Shown here: positions 34,790 to 44,149 of the stretch, piece after piece
Layout of the letters: every line of letters begins with the position of its first letter
Numbering within the stretch: position 1 is the first letter of the stretch
NCBI RefSeq assembly: GCF_003293595.1
Contig: NZ_CP022162.1
Span: 3,045,432-3,109,431 of the forward strand
Reading direction: 5' to 3'
Length of the DNA: 64,000 bases
DNA from: Microbacterium sp. PM5
Lineage (GTDB): Bacteria; Actinomycetota; Actinomycetes; Actinomycetales; Microbacteriaceae
The notes under the pieces: generated by a model
Told to the model about the DNA's origin: nothing
The model's input: the letters and a program-made list of their open reading frames with translations, nothing else
Database searches by the model: none
Program-made: the position numbers and the translations under genes

Positions 34790-35401
34790 ATGAGCACCCC
34801 GGCCTCCCGCACGGCATCCCTGCGACGCGCGACCAGCGAATCCACGGTCGAACTCGACCTCGATCTGGACGGCACCGGGCACAGCCGCATCGACACCACG
34901 GTGCCCTTCTTCGATCACCTGCTCACGGCGTTCGCGAAGCACTCGCTCACCGATCTCACCGTGCGTGCCTCCGGAGACACCAACATCGACGCGCACCACA
35001 CCGTCGAAGACACCGCGATCGTCCTGGGACAGGCGATCCGCCAGGCCCTCGGCGACAAGAGCGGCATCTCGCGCTACGGAGACGCCCTCGTTCCGCTGGA
35101 CGAGGCGCTGGCGCAGGCGGTCGTCGACATCAGCGGGCGTCCCTACCTCGTCCACACCGGTGAGCCCGTCGGGTTCGAACACCATCTCATCGGCGGCCAC
35201 TTCACCGGGTCGCTCGTGCGCCACACCTTCGAGGCGCTCGCGTTCAACGCCGGTGTGACGATGCACGTCACGGTGCTCGGTGGACGCGACCCGCACCACA
35301 TCGCCGAGGCCGAGTACAAGGCCGTCGCTCGCGCCTTCCGACAGGCGAAGGCGCTCGACCCGCTGGTCCACGGCATCCCCAGTACGAAGGGGGCCTTGTG
35401 A
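34790..35401 (+). CDS. hisB: Imidazoleglycerol-phosphate dehydratase
   Basis: A 203-residue manganese enzyme dehydrating imidazole-glycerol phosphate. The metal-binding HHxxE motifs are visible: [14 protein letters not shown] and [23 protein letters not shown], with [10 protein letters not shown] between them. [18 protein letters not shown] ([12 protein letters not shown]) is the N-terminal hallmark. The N-terminus is the monofunctional type; there is no phosphatase domain as in E. coli HisB. The stop overlaps the hisH start. Confidence 0.96.
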   Translation: MSTPASRTASLRRATSESTVELDLDLDGTGHSRIDTTVPFFDHLLTAFAKHSLTDLTVRASGDTNIDAHHTVEDTAIVLGQAIRQALGDKSGISRYGDALVPLDEALAQAVVDISGRPYLVHTGEPVGFEHHLIGGHFTGSLVRHTFEALAFNAGVTMHVTVLGGRDPHHIAEAEYKAVARAFRQAKALDPLVHGIPSTKGAL

Positions 35402-36096
35402 CCGACGCCGCCTCCGCCCCCCAGACCGGTGCCGATCTCGACGACCGTCCCCTCGTCGCGGTGCTCGACTACGGGTCGGGCAATGTCCACTCCGCCGTCA
35501 AGGCGCTCGTCGCCGCTGGCGCCGATGCGCGGCTGACCGCAGATCGCGGACTTATCGACGACGCCGCCGGCCTCGTCGTCCCCGGTGTGGGAGCTTTCCG
35601 CGCCGTGATGGAGGCGCTGCGCGCGACGCGCGGCGACGAGATCATCGAACGCCGTCTCGCGGGGGGATTGCCGGTGCTCGGCATCTGCGTGGGCATGCAG
35701 GTCATGTTCGAGCACGGCGTGGAGCGCGGCGAAGACACCGAGGGACTCGGTGAATGGCCGGGGGCGGTCACCGAGCTCGATGCGCCGGTGCTTCCGCACA
35801 TGGGTTGGAACACGGTCCGGGCCGGTGAGGGCTCGACGCTGTTTCGCGGCTTGGAAGACGAGCGGTTCTACTTCGTGCACTCCTATGCCGCCCAGCATTG
35901 GTCGCTCGAGGTCACGCGCCCGTTCCGTGAGCCGGCCCTCACCTGGTGCGATTACGGCACGCCGTTCCTCGCGGCGGTGGAGAACGGGCCGCTGTCGGCG
36001 ACCCAGTTCCACCCGGAGAAGAGCGGCGAGGCCGGCATCCGCCTGCTCGCCAACTGGATCTCCTCGCTTCCGCAGGAGCTCACCCGCACCCGGTAG
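35398..36096 (+). CDS. hisH: Imidazole glycerol phosphate synthase subunit HisH
   Basis: A 232-residue class I glutamine amidotransferase that supplies ammonia to HisF. The nucleophile is about Cys97 in [14 protein letters not shown]; the His and Glu of the triad are in [32 protein letters not shown] at about 22-35 is the family N-terminus, after a short extension of about 20 residues (residues 1-20). [12 protein letters not shown] carries the glutamine loop. HisF is not in this window; the GTG start overlaps the hisB stop. Confidence 0.95.
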   Translation: MTDAASAPQTGADLDDRPLVAVLDYGSGNVHSAVKALVAAGADARLTADRGLIDDAAGLVVPGVGAFRAVMEALRATRGDEIIERRLAGGLPVLGICVGMQVMFEHGVERGEDTEGLGEWPGAVTELDAPVLPHMGWNTVRAGEGSTLFRGLEDERFYFVHSYAAQHWSLEVTRPFREPALTWCDYGTPFLAAVENGPLSATQFHPEKSGEAGIRLLANWISSLPQELTRTR

Positions 36097-36159
36097 TAGT
36101 CTCTCTGCTTGTGTGTCCTCGTGTCCGCACGTCGCGGCCACTGAACCTTTCCTGGAGCC

Positions 36160-36906
36160 ATGAACGATTTCGCGTCGACCCCCGAACTGATCCTTCTGCC
36201 CGCCGTCGACGTCGCTGACGGCAAGGCTGTGCGCCTGACTCAGGGCGAGGCCGGCACCGAGACGAGCTATGGCGATCCCGTCGATGCGGCGTTGGCGTGG
36301 GCGCGCGATGGCGCTCAGTGGATCCATCTCGTCGATCTGGATGCCGCCTTCGGGCGCGGCAACAACTCCGCGGTGCTGCGCAAGGTGATCAAGCAGCTCA
36401 AGGGCGTGCAGGTGGAGCTGTCCGGAGGAATCCGCGACGACGCGACACTGGAAGCCGCACTCGAATCGGGCGCGACCCGCATCAACCTCGGCACCGCCGC
36501 GCTGGAGAACCCCGAATGGGCAGCGGATGTGATCGGTCGCTACGGCGACGCGATCGCGGTCGGGCTCGACGTGCGCGGCACGACGCTGGCCGCGCGCGGA
36601 TGGACACGCGACGGCGGCGACCTCTGGCAGGTGCTCGAGCGCCTCGAGGACGCGGGATGCAGCCGCTATGTGGTCACCGACGTCACCAAGGACGGCACGC
36701 TGAAGGGTCCGAACCTCGAGTTGCTGCGCGAGGTCACCACGCGCACGGTCAAGCCGGTCGTCGCCTCGGGCGGCATCTCGAATCTCGACGACATCGCCGC
36801 CCTGCGGGAGCTCGTTCCCCTCGGCGTCGAGGGCGCGATCGTGGGCAAGGCACTCTATGCGGGGGCCTTCACCCTCGCCGAGGCGCTGGATGTCGCCGCA
36901 GGCTGA
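36160..36906 (+). CDS. priA: Bifunctional phosphoribosyl isomerase A (HisA/TrpF)
   Basis: A 248-residue beta-alpha barrel isomerase. In actinobacteria PriA catalyses both the HisA (ProFAR) and TrpF (PRA) Amadori rearrangements. The general acid/base residues are about Asp17 in [15 protein letters not shown] and about Asp174 in [16 protein letters not shown]. The [11 protein letters not shown] loop carries the Arg and Trp that let PriA bind PRA; a HisA-only enzyme would usually differ there. So dual function is likely, but it depends on the absence of a trpF gene elsewhere in the genome. Confidence 0.93.
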   Translation: MNDFASTPELILLPAVDVADGKAVRLTQGEAGTETSYGDPVDAALAWARDGAQWIHLVDLDAAFGRGNNSAVLRKVIKQLKGVQVELSGGIRDDATLEAALESGATRINLGTAALENPEWAADVIGRYGDAIAVGLDVRGTTLAARGWTRDGGDLWQVLERLEDAGCSRYVVTDVTKDGTLKGPNLELLREVTTRTVKPVVASGGISNLDDIAALRELVPLGVEGAIVGKALYAGAFTLAEALDVAAG

Positions 36907-37684
36907 GCGTCCCGACGACGCCGCGGCGCACACCTGCGCTACCGACTCTGCCGGCGTGCCGTGGGCGGGGCGCTCCTTCGAGGCCAATCCGCACGCCGGT
37001 GACGACGGCTCTGCTGATCCCGCGCTGCTGTCGGCGCTGCGTGCGTTCGGCCGAGGCGAGGGCGATGCGCGCGCGGTCGTGGACGCCTACCGCTCCGCCC
37101 GGTTGCTGATCCCGTTGGTCGCCGAGGCCGGCGACGTCGGAATCGCCCCGTCCGGTCACACCGTCGACAAGACGCAGGAGCTCTCCATCGTCACGGTTGC
37201 CGCGCCCGACGGACGGCGTGTGCTGCCCGTCTTCACGTCGGTGCGCACGATGGCGGCGTGGGATCCGAAGGCGCGGCCGGTGCCGGCCGACGGCGTCCGC
37301 ACCGCCCTGGCCGCCGCTGCCGACGACACCGACCTGATCGTGATCGACCCGGCATCCGAGACCGAGTTCGTGCTGCGTCGCCCCGCGGTATGGGCCCTCG
37401 GGCAGGGGCTGGCGTGGGAACCCGCGCACACTTCGCCGGAGGTGTACGCGGGGCTGCAGGAGTCGGTCGGCTCCGAACTGGGCGTGCTGGATCTGTCGGT
37501 GGCGCCGGGCGATCCGCAGGCGCGTCTGCGCGGCCCGGAACTCATCGTGCGCCTGCACTTGGTCGACGGGCTCGACCAGTCCCAGCTGGACGCCACCCTG
37601 CAGAGGTTGGCGGCGCGGTGGGCCGCCGACGATCGCATCGCCGTGCTGGTCGATTCCCTGACGGTCAAGCTCGTCCGCGGCTGA
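36890..37684 (+). CDS. SseB family protein
   Basis: A 264-residue protein with the SseB N-terminal domain: [34 protein letters not shown]..., [41 protein letters not shown]. The C-terminal SseB-like region follows ([47 protein letters not shown]). The ATG at 36890 overlaps the last 17 bases of priA, implying translational coupling; this adjacency (priA-sseB-DUF1844-infC) is common in actinobacteria. The biochemical role of the family is unclear; E. coli SseB was linked to serine-sensitivity. Confidence 0.85.
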   Translation: MSPQAERPDDAAAHTCATDSAGVPWAGRSFEANPHAGDDGSADPALLSALRAFGRGEGDARAVVDAYRSARLLIPLVAEAGDVGIAPSGHTVDKTQELSIVTVAAPDGRRVLPVFTSVRTMAAWDPKARPVPADGVRTALAAAADDTDLIVIDPASETEFVLRRPAVWALGQGLAWEPAHTSPEVYAGLQESVGSELGVLDLSVAPGDPQARLRGPELIVRLHLVDGLDQSQLDATLQRLAARWAADDRIAVLVDSLTVKLVRG

Positions 37685-37697
37685 TCGCCGCGGCGTC

Positions 37698-38096
37698 TCA
37701 CGTGACGGGGCCGGTCCACTTCTCGCCCGGGCCCTTGCCGATCGGGTCGGGGATGACGGATGCCTCCCGGAACGCGAGCTGCAGCGAGCGCAGGCCGTCA
37801 CGCAGCGAGCGCGCGTGCATGTCGCTGATCTCCGGTGCGCCGGCCGTGATCAGCCCCGCGAGGGCGTTGATGAGCTTGCGCGCCTCGTCGAGATCCCGTT
37901 GCGTCTCCGGGTCGTCCGCGAGGCCGGTCTTGACGGCGGCCGCGCTCATCAGGTGCACGGCTGCGGTCGTGATGACCTCCACCGCGGGAACGTCGGCGAT
38001 GTCGCGGGTAGCGGCGGCGGAGGCGCGCTCCTGTTCCTCCCATCGGGCGAGCCGTTCGGCGTCGTGCGGGTCGGGGGTGGAAGGAATCGTGTCCAC
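37698..38096 (-). CDS. DUF1844 domain-containing protein
   Basis: A 132-residue protein whose central segment EVITTAAVHLMSAAAVKTGLADDPETQRDLDEARKLINALAGLI matches DUF1844, and usually lies next to infC in actinobacteria, as here. The domain is helical and small; no enzymatic motif is present. The first 35 residues are acidic and low in complexity. Function unknown. The GTG start at 38096 has no convincing ribosome site; it lies back to back with the infC promoter. Confidence 0.88.
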   Translation of the reverse strand: MDTIPSTPDPHDAERLARWEEQERASAAATRDIADVPAVEVITTAAVHLMSAAAVKTGLADDPETQRDLDEARKLINALAGLITAGAPEISDMHARSLRDGLRSLQLAFREASVIPDPIGKGPGEKWTGPVT

Positions 38097-38110
38097 GTGC
38101 TGCTCTCTGC

Positions 38111-38116
38111 TAGACT
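38111..38116 (+). promoter_or_regulatory. -10 hexamer (TAGACT) of infC-rpmI-rplT
   Basis: TAGACT about 248 nt before the infC start, giving a long leader. The transcript would start near 38123. Confidence 0.6.
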
Positions 38117-38125
38117 GTGCGGGCG

Positions 38126-38144
38126 CCGGAGTGTTCTGCTCCGG
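38126..38144 (+). promoter_or_regulatory. Stem-loop near the 5' end of the infC leader
   Basis: CCGGAG/CTCCGG with a 7-nt loop lies just inside the predicted mRNA start. In infC-rpmI-rplT operons of other bacteria, the long leader is a control site for IF3 or L20; this could be part of one. Confidence 0.45.
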
Positions 38145-38363
38145 AACGAAAGAGGATCACATCCCACCCGCGCTTGCCGCTCCAGGCTACCGGGTCACGC
38201 ACTCCGCCTCGTCCGTCGAGGTCGCCGCACCGAGCAGTCGGGGCGGGTGAGGGTGCAGGAACGAAGCCGACGTGCGCGTCGTGCGGGGTGGACGTGACGA
38301 TCTTCCGCCCGAGACACACCCCTGTGTCCGGTGGCACCCACCCGTACGACTAAGGAGTTCCGC

Positions 38364-38999
<636 letters not shown>

Positions 39000-39074
39000 G
39001 GCCGCAGGCCGGAGGCGCAGCCTCCCGGCCCCCAGAGCTCCCGCCCCGCGGGAACCACAACGAAGGATAGAGAC

Positions 39075-39269
39075 ATGCCGAAGCAGAAGACCCACTCGGG
39101 TGCCAAGAAGCGCTTCAAGGTCACCGGTAGCGGGAAGATCAAGAAGCAGCAGGCGAACCTCCGCCACAACTTCGAAGGCAAGCCCACCAAGCGCACGCGC
39201 CGCCTGTCGGCGGACAAGATCCTGGCTCCCGGCGACGCGAAGGTCGCCAAGAAGCTCCTCGGCATCTGA
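39075..39269 (+). CDS. rpmI: 50S ribosomal protein L35
   Basis: A 64-residue very basic ribosomal protein. [25 protein letters not shown] and the [15 protein letters not shown] region are diagnostic, and the length is normal. It sits between infC and rplT, the invariant operon order. A GAAGGATAG ribosome site precedes the ATG at 39075. Confidence 0.98.
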   Translation: MPKQKTHSGAKKRFKVTGSGKIKKQQANLRHNFEGKPTKRTRRLSADKILAPGDAKVAKKLLGI

Positions 39270-39299
39270 GCGCTGACGCAGACGAGAAAGTAGAAGAAA

Positions 39300-39680
39300 A
39301 TGGCTAGAGTCAAGCGGGCCGTCAACGCCCACAAGAAGCGTCGCGTCATCCTCGAGCGCGCATCCGGTTACCGCGGACAGCGTTCGCGCCTGTACCGCAA
39401 GGCCAAGGAGCAGGTCACCCACTCCCTGGTCTACGCGTACCGTGACCGCCGCAAGCGCAAGGGCGACTTCCGCCGCCTGTGGATCCAGCGCATCAACGCC
39501 GCGGCCCGTCAGAACGGCATCACCTACAACCGCTTCATCCAGGGCCTCGGCCTCGCCGGCGTGCAGGTCGACCGTCGCATGCTCGCCGAGCTGGCCGTCA
39601 ACGAGCCGGCCACCTTCGCCTCGCTCGTCGAGACGGCGAAGAAGGCGCTGCCGGCGGACGTGAACGCGCCCAAGGCGTAA
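39300..39680 (+). CDS. rplT: 50S ribosomal protein L20
   Basis: A 126-residue basic protein that binds 23S rRNA early in assembly. [66 protein letters not shown] and [24 protein letters not shown] are diagnostic. It ends the infC operon; L20 is an autorepressor of this operon in several bacteria. A strong terminator follows. Confidence 0.99.
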   Translation: MARVKRAVNAHKKRRVILERASGYRGQRSRLYRKAKEQVTHSLVYAYRDRRKRKGDFRRLWIQRINAAARQNGITYNRFIQGLGLAGVQVDRRMLAELAVNEPATFASLVETAKKALPADVNAPKA

Positions 39681-39700
39681 TCACTGCCCACACAGCACGA

Positions 39701-39738
39701 GAAGGGGTGTCCTCCCAGCGGGGGACACCCCTTCTTCA
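39701..39738 (+). terminator. Terminator of infC-rpmI-rplT
   Basis: GAAGGGGTGTCC (39701-39712) pairs perfectly with GGACACCCCTTC (39723-39734) and the inner CCC/GGG extends it; TTCATT follows. It is the clearest terminator in the window. Confidence 0.88.
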
Positions 39739-39743
39739 TTCCC

Positions 39744-39749
39744 TAGGAT
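39744..39749 (+). promoter_or_regulatory. -10 hexamer (TAGGAT) of the TrmH-family methyltransferase gene
   Basis: TAGGAT, 6 nt spacer, then the GTG at 39756, placed directly after the rplT terminator; leaderless. Confidence 0.55.
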
Positions 39750-39755
39750 GAGATC

Positions 39756-40556
39756 GTGCTCGAAAACCCTCGCTCTCCACGTGTGCGCGCCGTCGCCAAG
39801 CTGACCAAGCGCAGCGCCCGACAGGAGACCGGGCTGTTCCTGCTGGAAGGACCCCAGGCGGCCCGAGAGGCTCTCGCCTTCCGCCCCGACACCCTCGTCG
39901 AGCTGTTCGCCACGCCCACGGCGATGGAGCGTCATCAGGACATCCGTGATGCCGCGGGAGACGCCGGCCTCGAGATCGTCTTCACCACCGAGGCGGTGCT
40001 CGACGCGATGGCCGACACCGTCACCCCGCAGGGCATCGTCGCCGTGGCACGACAGTCGCCGACGTCGCTCAAGGACATCTTCGCCGCCTCGCCGACGCTC
40101 ATCGCGATCTGCGAGGAGGTGCGCGACCCCGGCAACCTCGGCACCATCATCCGCGCCGCCGATGCCGCTGGCGCGGACGCCGTGGTGCTGACCGGGCGGA
40201 CGGTCGATCCGTACAACCCGAAGGTGGTGCGCGCCACGACCGGTTCGCTGTTTCACGTGCCCGTCGCCGTCGGCGCGGAGCTGTCGGCAACCGTCGAGCG
40301 CGCGCACGCGGCCGGCCTGCGCGTCGTCGCGGCAGACGTCGGGGGAGAGGACTTCCTCGCGCGACGCGACGCGCTGTCCGCGCCCACTGCCTGGCTGTTC
40401 GGCAACGAGGCGCGCGGTCTCGACGACGATGCGCTGGCTCTCGCCGACCTCTCGCTGAGACTTCCGATCTACGGTCGTGCCGAGTCGCTGAATCTCGCCA
40501 CCGCAGCCAGCGTGTGCCTGTACGAAACGGCATTCGCGCAGCGCGGCGAACGCTGA
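39756..40556 (+). CDS. TrmH family RNA methyltransferase (SpoU)
   Basis: A 266-residue SPOUT RNA 2'-O-methyltransferase. N-terminal substrate-binding domain (VRAVAKLTKRSARQETGLFLLEGPQAAREAL) is the RlmB/TrmH-like L30e-type head. The knotted SAM domain shows EEVRDPGNLGTIIRAADAAGADAVVLTG (motif 1, with Asn and Arg), WLFGNEARGLD (motif 2) and LPIYGRAESLNLATAASVCLYE (motif 3). It resembles RlmB (23S G2251) and TsnR; the exact nucleotide cannot be told. Position after rplT and before pheS is a frequent order. The GTG start is set by the leaderless -10. Confidence 0.92.
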   Translation: MLENPRSPRVRAVAKLTKRSARQETGLFLLEGPQAAREALAFRPDTLVELFATPTAMERHQDIRDAAGDAGLEIVFTTEAVLDAMADTVTPQGIVAVARQSPTSLKDIFAASPTLIAICEEVRDPGNLGTIIRAADAAGADAVVLTGRTVDPYNPKVVRATTGSLFHVPVAVGAELSATVERAHAAGLRVVAADVGGEDFLARRDALSAPTAWLFGNEARGLDDDALALADLSLRLPIYGRAESLNLATAASVCLYETAFAQRGER

Positions 40557-40631
40557 CGCGTATTGTTCCGGGTCGGTGACGACTCGGTCAAGATCCTGTG
40601 TATAAGTCGGGCGCCGTCCACAGGATCTGCC

Positions 40632-40637
40632 TAGGCT
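40632..40637 (+). promoter_or_regulatory. -10 hexamer (TAGGCT) of gluABCD
   Basis: TAGGCT, 7 nt spacer, then the gluA ATG at 40645; leaderless arrangement. Confidence 0.6.
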
Positions 40638-40644
40638 GGCCCAC

Positions 40645-41433
40645 ATGTCTCATTCCAGCCCGGCTCCCGCGACGTCGAACATCACGGTCCGGCGGGGGGA
40701 TCCCCTGGTCGTCGTCACCGGTGTCGAGAAGCACTACGGCGCGTTTCACGCGCTCAAGAACATCGATCTGACCGTGAACCGCGGGGAGGTCGTCGTCGTC
40801 ATCGGCCCATCCGGTTCGGGTAAATCCACGCTGTGTCGCACCATCAACCGTCTGGAGACGATCACCAGCGGCACCATCACCATCGATGGCAAGGAACTGC
40901 CGAAGGAGGGCAAGGCGCTTGCCGCACTGCGGGCCGATGTGGGGATGGTCTTCCAGTCCTTCAATCTCTTCTCGCACCTGACGATCCTCGAGAACGTCAC
41001 GCTCGGTCCCATCAAGGTCAAGAAGATGAAGAAGGCGGATGCCGAGGCCGAGGCGAAGATCCTGCTCGAGCGCGTCGGCGTCGGGCATCAGGCATCGAAG
41101 CTGCCGGGACAGCTCTCCGGCGGCCAGCAGCAGCGTGTCGCGATCGCCCGCGCGCTGGCGATGAAGCCCAAGGTCATGCTGTTCGACGAACCGACCAGTG
41201 CGCTCGACCCGGAGATGATCAACGAGGTTCTGGACGTCATGGTCGGTCTCGCTCAGGACGGTATGACGATGATCGTGGTCACACACGAGATGGGCTTCGC
41301 ACGAAGGGCCGCCGATCGCGTGGTCTTCATGGCCGACGGACAGATCGTCGAGCAGGCCAGCCCCGACCAGTTCTTCACGGCGCCCACGAGCGATCGGGCG
41401 AAGGACTTCCTCTCCAAGCTGATCACGCACTGA
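40645..41433 (+). CDS. gluA: Amino-acid (glutamate-type) ABC transporter ATP-binding protein
   Basis: A 262-residue ABC ATPase of the polar amino-acid uptake class (GlnQ/GluA). Walker [16 protein letters not shown]-loop [12 protein letters not shown], signature [17 protein letters not shown], Walker [16 protein letters not shown] and H-loop VVTHEMGFA are all intact. The first 15 or so residues form a variable head. It is the first gene of a four-gene operon with a lipoprotein and two permeases, the gluABCD order of Corynebacterium. The glutamate specificity is inferred from that layout; related systems carry other acidic or polar amino acids. Confidence 0.93.
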   Translation: MSHSSPAPATSNITVRRGDPLVVVTGVEKHYGAFHALKNIDLTVNRGEVVVVIGPSGSGKSTLCRTINRLETITSGTITIDGKELPKEGKALAALRADVGMVFQSFNLFSHLTILENVTLGPIKVKKMKKADAEAEAKILLERVGVGHQASKLPGQLSGGQQQRVAIARALAMKPKVMLFDEPTSALDPEMINEVLDVMVGLAQDGMTMIVVTHEMGFARRAADRVVFMADGQIVEQASPDQFFTAPTSDRAKDFLSKLITH

Positions 41434-41497
41434 CGAAGACGTCCGCGCCCCGCACCGGCGCGGTCAACGAGAGATGGATACGAAACAGGAGGATCAC

Positions 41498-42412
41498 ATG
41501 CTGAAGAAGAAGAGAATCGCCGCCAGCGTCGCTGGGGTCGCGCTCGCCGCGCTCGCCCTCACCGCGTGCAACAGCGGCACGCCCGGTGCAGAGCCGGGCT
41601 CCACCGGCGGCGCGTCGGGTGCCGCGGACAATCCCTGGACGGTCGCCACCGACGTGACGCTCGACGGCAGCCCCACGTTCGAGAAGATCAAGAATTCCGG
41701 CACCGTCACGGTGGGCGTCAAGGAGGATCAGCCCGGCCTCGGCTATCTGGATCCGGTGACCAACACGCGCAGCGGCTTCGACGTCGACATCGCGCGCTGG
41801 ATCGCCGCATCGCTGGGGGTTGCCGAGGACAAGATCCAGTTCCAGCCGATCGCCTCGGCCAACCGCGAGCAGGCCATCGTGAACGGGGACATCGACTACT
41901 ACGTCGGCACGTACTCGATCACCGACAAGCGCAAGCAGCAGATCTCCTTCGCCGGCCCCTACTTCATCACCGGTCAGGGTCTGCTGGTCGCGGCCGACAA
42001 CGACAAGATCACCGGAAAAGACGCGCTGACCGCAGAGGACACCGTCTGTTCGGCGACCGGGTCGACCTCGATCCAGCGGATCAAGGATGAGACGCCGGCC
42101 AAGACGAAGGAGTACGACACCTACTCGGCCTGCGTCGAGGACCTGAAGAACGGCCAGGTCGATGCCGTCACCACCGACGAAGCGATCCTCATCGGCTACG
42201 CGGCGCAGAGCCCCGACCAGCTCAAGGTGGTCGGCGAGCCTTTCAGTGAGGAGCGCTATGGCGTGGGTATCGCGAAGGGCGACACCGCGCTCCAGGCGTT
42301 CATCAACACGATGTTCACCGACGGTGGCACGACCTGGCAGGCCATCTTCGACAAGAACCTGGGCGCCTCCGGCGTGAAGGCGACGCAGCCCCCGGTCGAC
42401 GCCGCGAGCTGA
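41498..42412 (+). CDS. gluB: Glutamate ABC transporter substrate-binding lipoprotein
   Basis: A 304-residue extracellular binding protein. The signal peptide ends in the lipobox LTAC (about residues 22-25: KRIAASVAGVALAALALTACNSG), so Cys is lipidated and the protein anchored outside. The family-3 solute-binding fold is seen in GTVTVGVKEDQPGLGYLDPVTNTRSGFDVDIARWIAASLG and VNGDIDYYVGTYSITDKRKQQISFAGPYFITGQGLLV. Two further cysteines (VCSATGSTS and SACVEDL) could form a disulfide. I chose the ATG at 41498 because CAGGAGG lies 6 nt upstream; the ATG at 41474 has no such site. Confidence 0.93.
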   Translation: MLKKKRIAASVAGVALAALALTACNSGTPGAEPGSTGGASGAADNPWTVATDVTLDGSPTFEKIKNSGTVTVGVKEDQPGLGYLDPVTNTRSGFDVDIARWIAASLGVAEDKIQFQPIASANREQAIVNGDIDYYVGTYSITDKRKQQISFAGPYFITGQGLLVAADNDKITGKDALTAEDTVCSATGSTSIQRIKDETPAKTKEYDTYSACVEDLKNGQVDAVTTDEAILIGYAAQSPDQLKVVGEPFSEERYGVGIAKGDTALQAFINTMFTDGGTTWQAIFDKNLGASGVKATQPPVDAAS

Positions 42413-42496
42413 GGCATGCCGGCGGCAGCGACGAGTGCGCTGCCGCCGGCATCCGGTATCCAGACGACGACAACGAGAACGATGGAAGGCGGCGCG

Positions 42497-43144
42497 GTGG
42501 AGATCATCACCAACAACCTCGATCTCTGGGGTGAGGCGCTCAGAGGGACGATGGTGCTGTTCGTCGGAGGCGGCATCCTCGCACTGGTGCTCGGCTTCGT
42601 CGTGGGCGCCATGCGCGTCTCGCCGATTCCCGCGGCGCGGGCGGTGGGCGCGGTCTACGTCAACTGGATCCGCAACACCCCGCTCACCCTCGTCATGTTC
42701 TTCTTCGCGTTCTGCCTGCCGATCCTGCTGCGCGAGCGCATCGACGCGGTCCTGCTGGCCACGCTCGCCCTCGGGGTCTACACGGCGACCTACGTCGCCG
42801 AGACGCTGCGCTCGGGCATCAACACCGTTCCGGTGGGCCAGGCAGAGGCCGCGCGCGCACTCGGGCTCACGTTCGGTCAGGTGATGACCCTCGTCGTCTT
42901 GCCGCAGGCCACGCGCTCGGTCATCCCACCCATGATGAGCGTGCTCATCGCGCTGTTGAAGAACACGACCGTCGCCGCGGGCTTCTCGGTGCTCAACCTC
43001 GGCTCGGTCCGCAGCAACCTCAGCGAGCGCGGCGAGAACCAGCTCGTGACGCTGCTGTGGGTCATGGTCATCTTCGTCGCCCTCGTGCTGCTTCTCGCAT
43101 GGCTGCAGCGGGCGATGGAGCGCAGATGGAAGGTCGCGCGATGA
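42497..43144 (+). CDS. gluC: Glutamate ABC transporter permease
   Basis: A 215-residue inner-membrane permease with five predicted helices. The EAA-loop, which docks the ATPase, is INTVPVGQAEAARALGLTFGQVMTLVVLPQATRSVIPPMM. VNWIRNTPLTLVMFFFAF is typical of HisM/GlnP-type permeases (RxxPLL-like motif RNTPLT). I chose the GTG at 42497, since GGAAGG (42484-42489) is 7 nt upstream; the in-frame ATG at 42482 has no ribosome site. Its stop overlaps the gluD start (ATGA). Confidence 0.9.
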   Translation: MEIITNNLDLWGEALRGTMVLFVGGGILALVLGFVVGAMRVSPIPAARAVGAVYVNWIRNTPLTLVMFFFAFCLPILLRERIDAVLLATLALGVYTATYVAETLRSGINTVPVGQAEAARALGLTFGQVMTLVVLPQATRSVIPPMMSVLIALLKNTTVAAGFSVLNLGSVRSNLSERGENQLVTLLWVMVIFVALVLLLAWLQRAMERRWKVAR

Positions 43145-44091
43145 GCTCCGTCCTCTACGACGTCCCCGGACCGAAGGCGATCGTCCGCAACCGCGTTCTC
43201 GGGGTTCTGACGATCGTCGTGATCGCGGCGGCGGCGGGATGGGTGATCTGGCGCTTCGCCGCCACCGGTCAGTTCGCCGCCGAAAAGTGGGAGATCTTCA
43301 CCTACGCCACGATCTGGCAGCGTCTGCTCGACGGGGCCCTGGCCACGCTCGCCGCCTTCGCCGCCGCGGCGGTGGGTGCCCTCGTGCTGGGATTCATCCT
43401 CGCGATCGGGCGCCTGTCGGATCGTGCCTGGGTGCGGATCCCGGTCGGCTGGGTCACCGAGGTTCTGCGCGCCGTCCCGGTGCTCGTGTTCATGATGCTG
43501 CTCTATTACGGCCTGCCCGTCGTCGGCATCCGGATGGAGCCCTACTGGGCGGTCGTGATCGCCCTCGTCGCGTACAACGGCTCGGTGCTCGCCGAGGTCA
43601 TCCGTGCCGGCGTCGAGTCGCTGCCGCGCGGCCAGAGCGAGGCGGGTTACGCCATCGGTCTGCGCAAGGCCGGGGTGCTACGACTCGTGCTGCTGCCGCA
43701 GGCGATCCGAGCCATGATGCCCGTCATCGTCGCCCAGCTCGTCGTCACCCTCAAGGACACAGCCCTCGGCTTCATCATCACGTACCCGGAGCTGCTGTAT
43801 GTCATCAAGCTGCTCGGCTCGAATGCGGTGTACAGCTCGCCCCTCATCCAAACGGCCATCATCGGCGGCACGATCTACGTCGCCATGTGCCTGGCGTTGA
43901 GCTACGTCGCGTACCGCATCGAGCAGCGTACGAAGCGTCGTCAACAGCAGCAAGCGGCAGAAGGCGGGGCGCTGCACCACCCGGTGGGGGCGACGACCGA
44001 TACCCAGCTGATCGGTCTGCAGCAGTCGAGCGATCGCTCCACGGGCAACGAGGGCGGCGGACCGACACGTCTGCCGCGCCGTCCGCGCTGA
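43141..44091 (+). CDS. gluD: Glutamate ABC transporter permease
   Basis: A 316-residue partner permease with an N-terminal extra helix (VLGVLTIVVIAAAAGWVIWRF) and the same fold: WVTEVLRAVPVLVFMMLLYYGLP (RAVPVLV motif) and the EAA loop VESLPRGQSEAGYAIGLRKAGVLRLVLLPQAIRAMMPVI. A cytoplasmic C-terminal tail of about 50 residues is rich in Gln, Gly and Thr. It ends the operon. The ATG at 43141 overlaps the gluC stop. Confidence 0.9.
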   Translation: MSSVLYDVPGPKAIVRNRVLGVLTIVVIAAAAGWVIWRFAATGQFAAEKWEIFTYATIWQRLLDGALATLAAFAAAAVGALVLGFILAIGRLSDRAWVRIPVGWVTEVLRAVPVLVFMMLLYYGLPVVGIRMEPYWAVVIALVAYNGSVLAEVIRAGVESLPRGQSEAGYAIGLRKAGVLRLVLLPQAIRAMMPVIVAQLVVTLKDTALGFIITYPELLYVIKLLGSNAVYSSPLIQTAIIGGTIYVAMCLALSYVAYRIEQRTKRRQQQQAAEGGALHHPVGATTDTQLIGLQQSSDRSTGNEGGGPTRLPRRPR

Positions 44092-44135
44092 TCGGCGGGC
44101 GACCAGCGCGGCAGGGATGGCTGTCCGCCCCCCGG

Positions 44136-44141
44136 TAGACT
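44136..44141 (+). promoter_or_regulatory. -10 hexamer (TAGACT) of pheS-pheT
   Basis: TAGACT, 8 nt spacer, then the pheS GTG at 44150; leaderless. No Phe leader peptide is seen. Confidence 0.55.
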
Positions 44142-44149
44142 CCTCTCTT

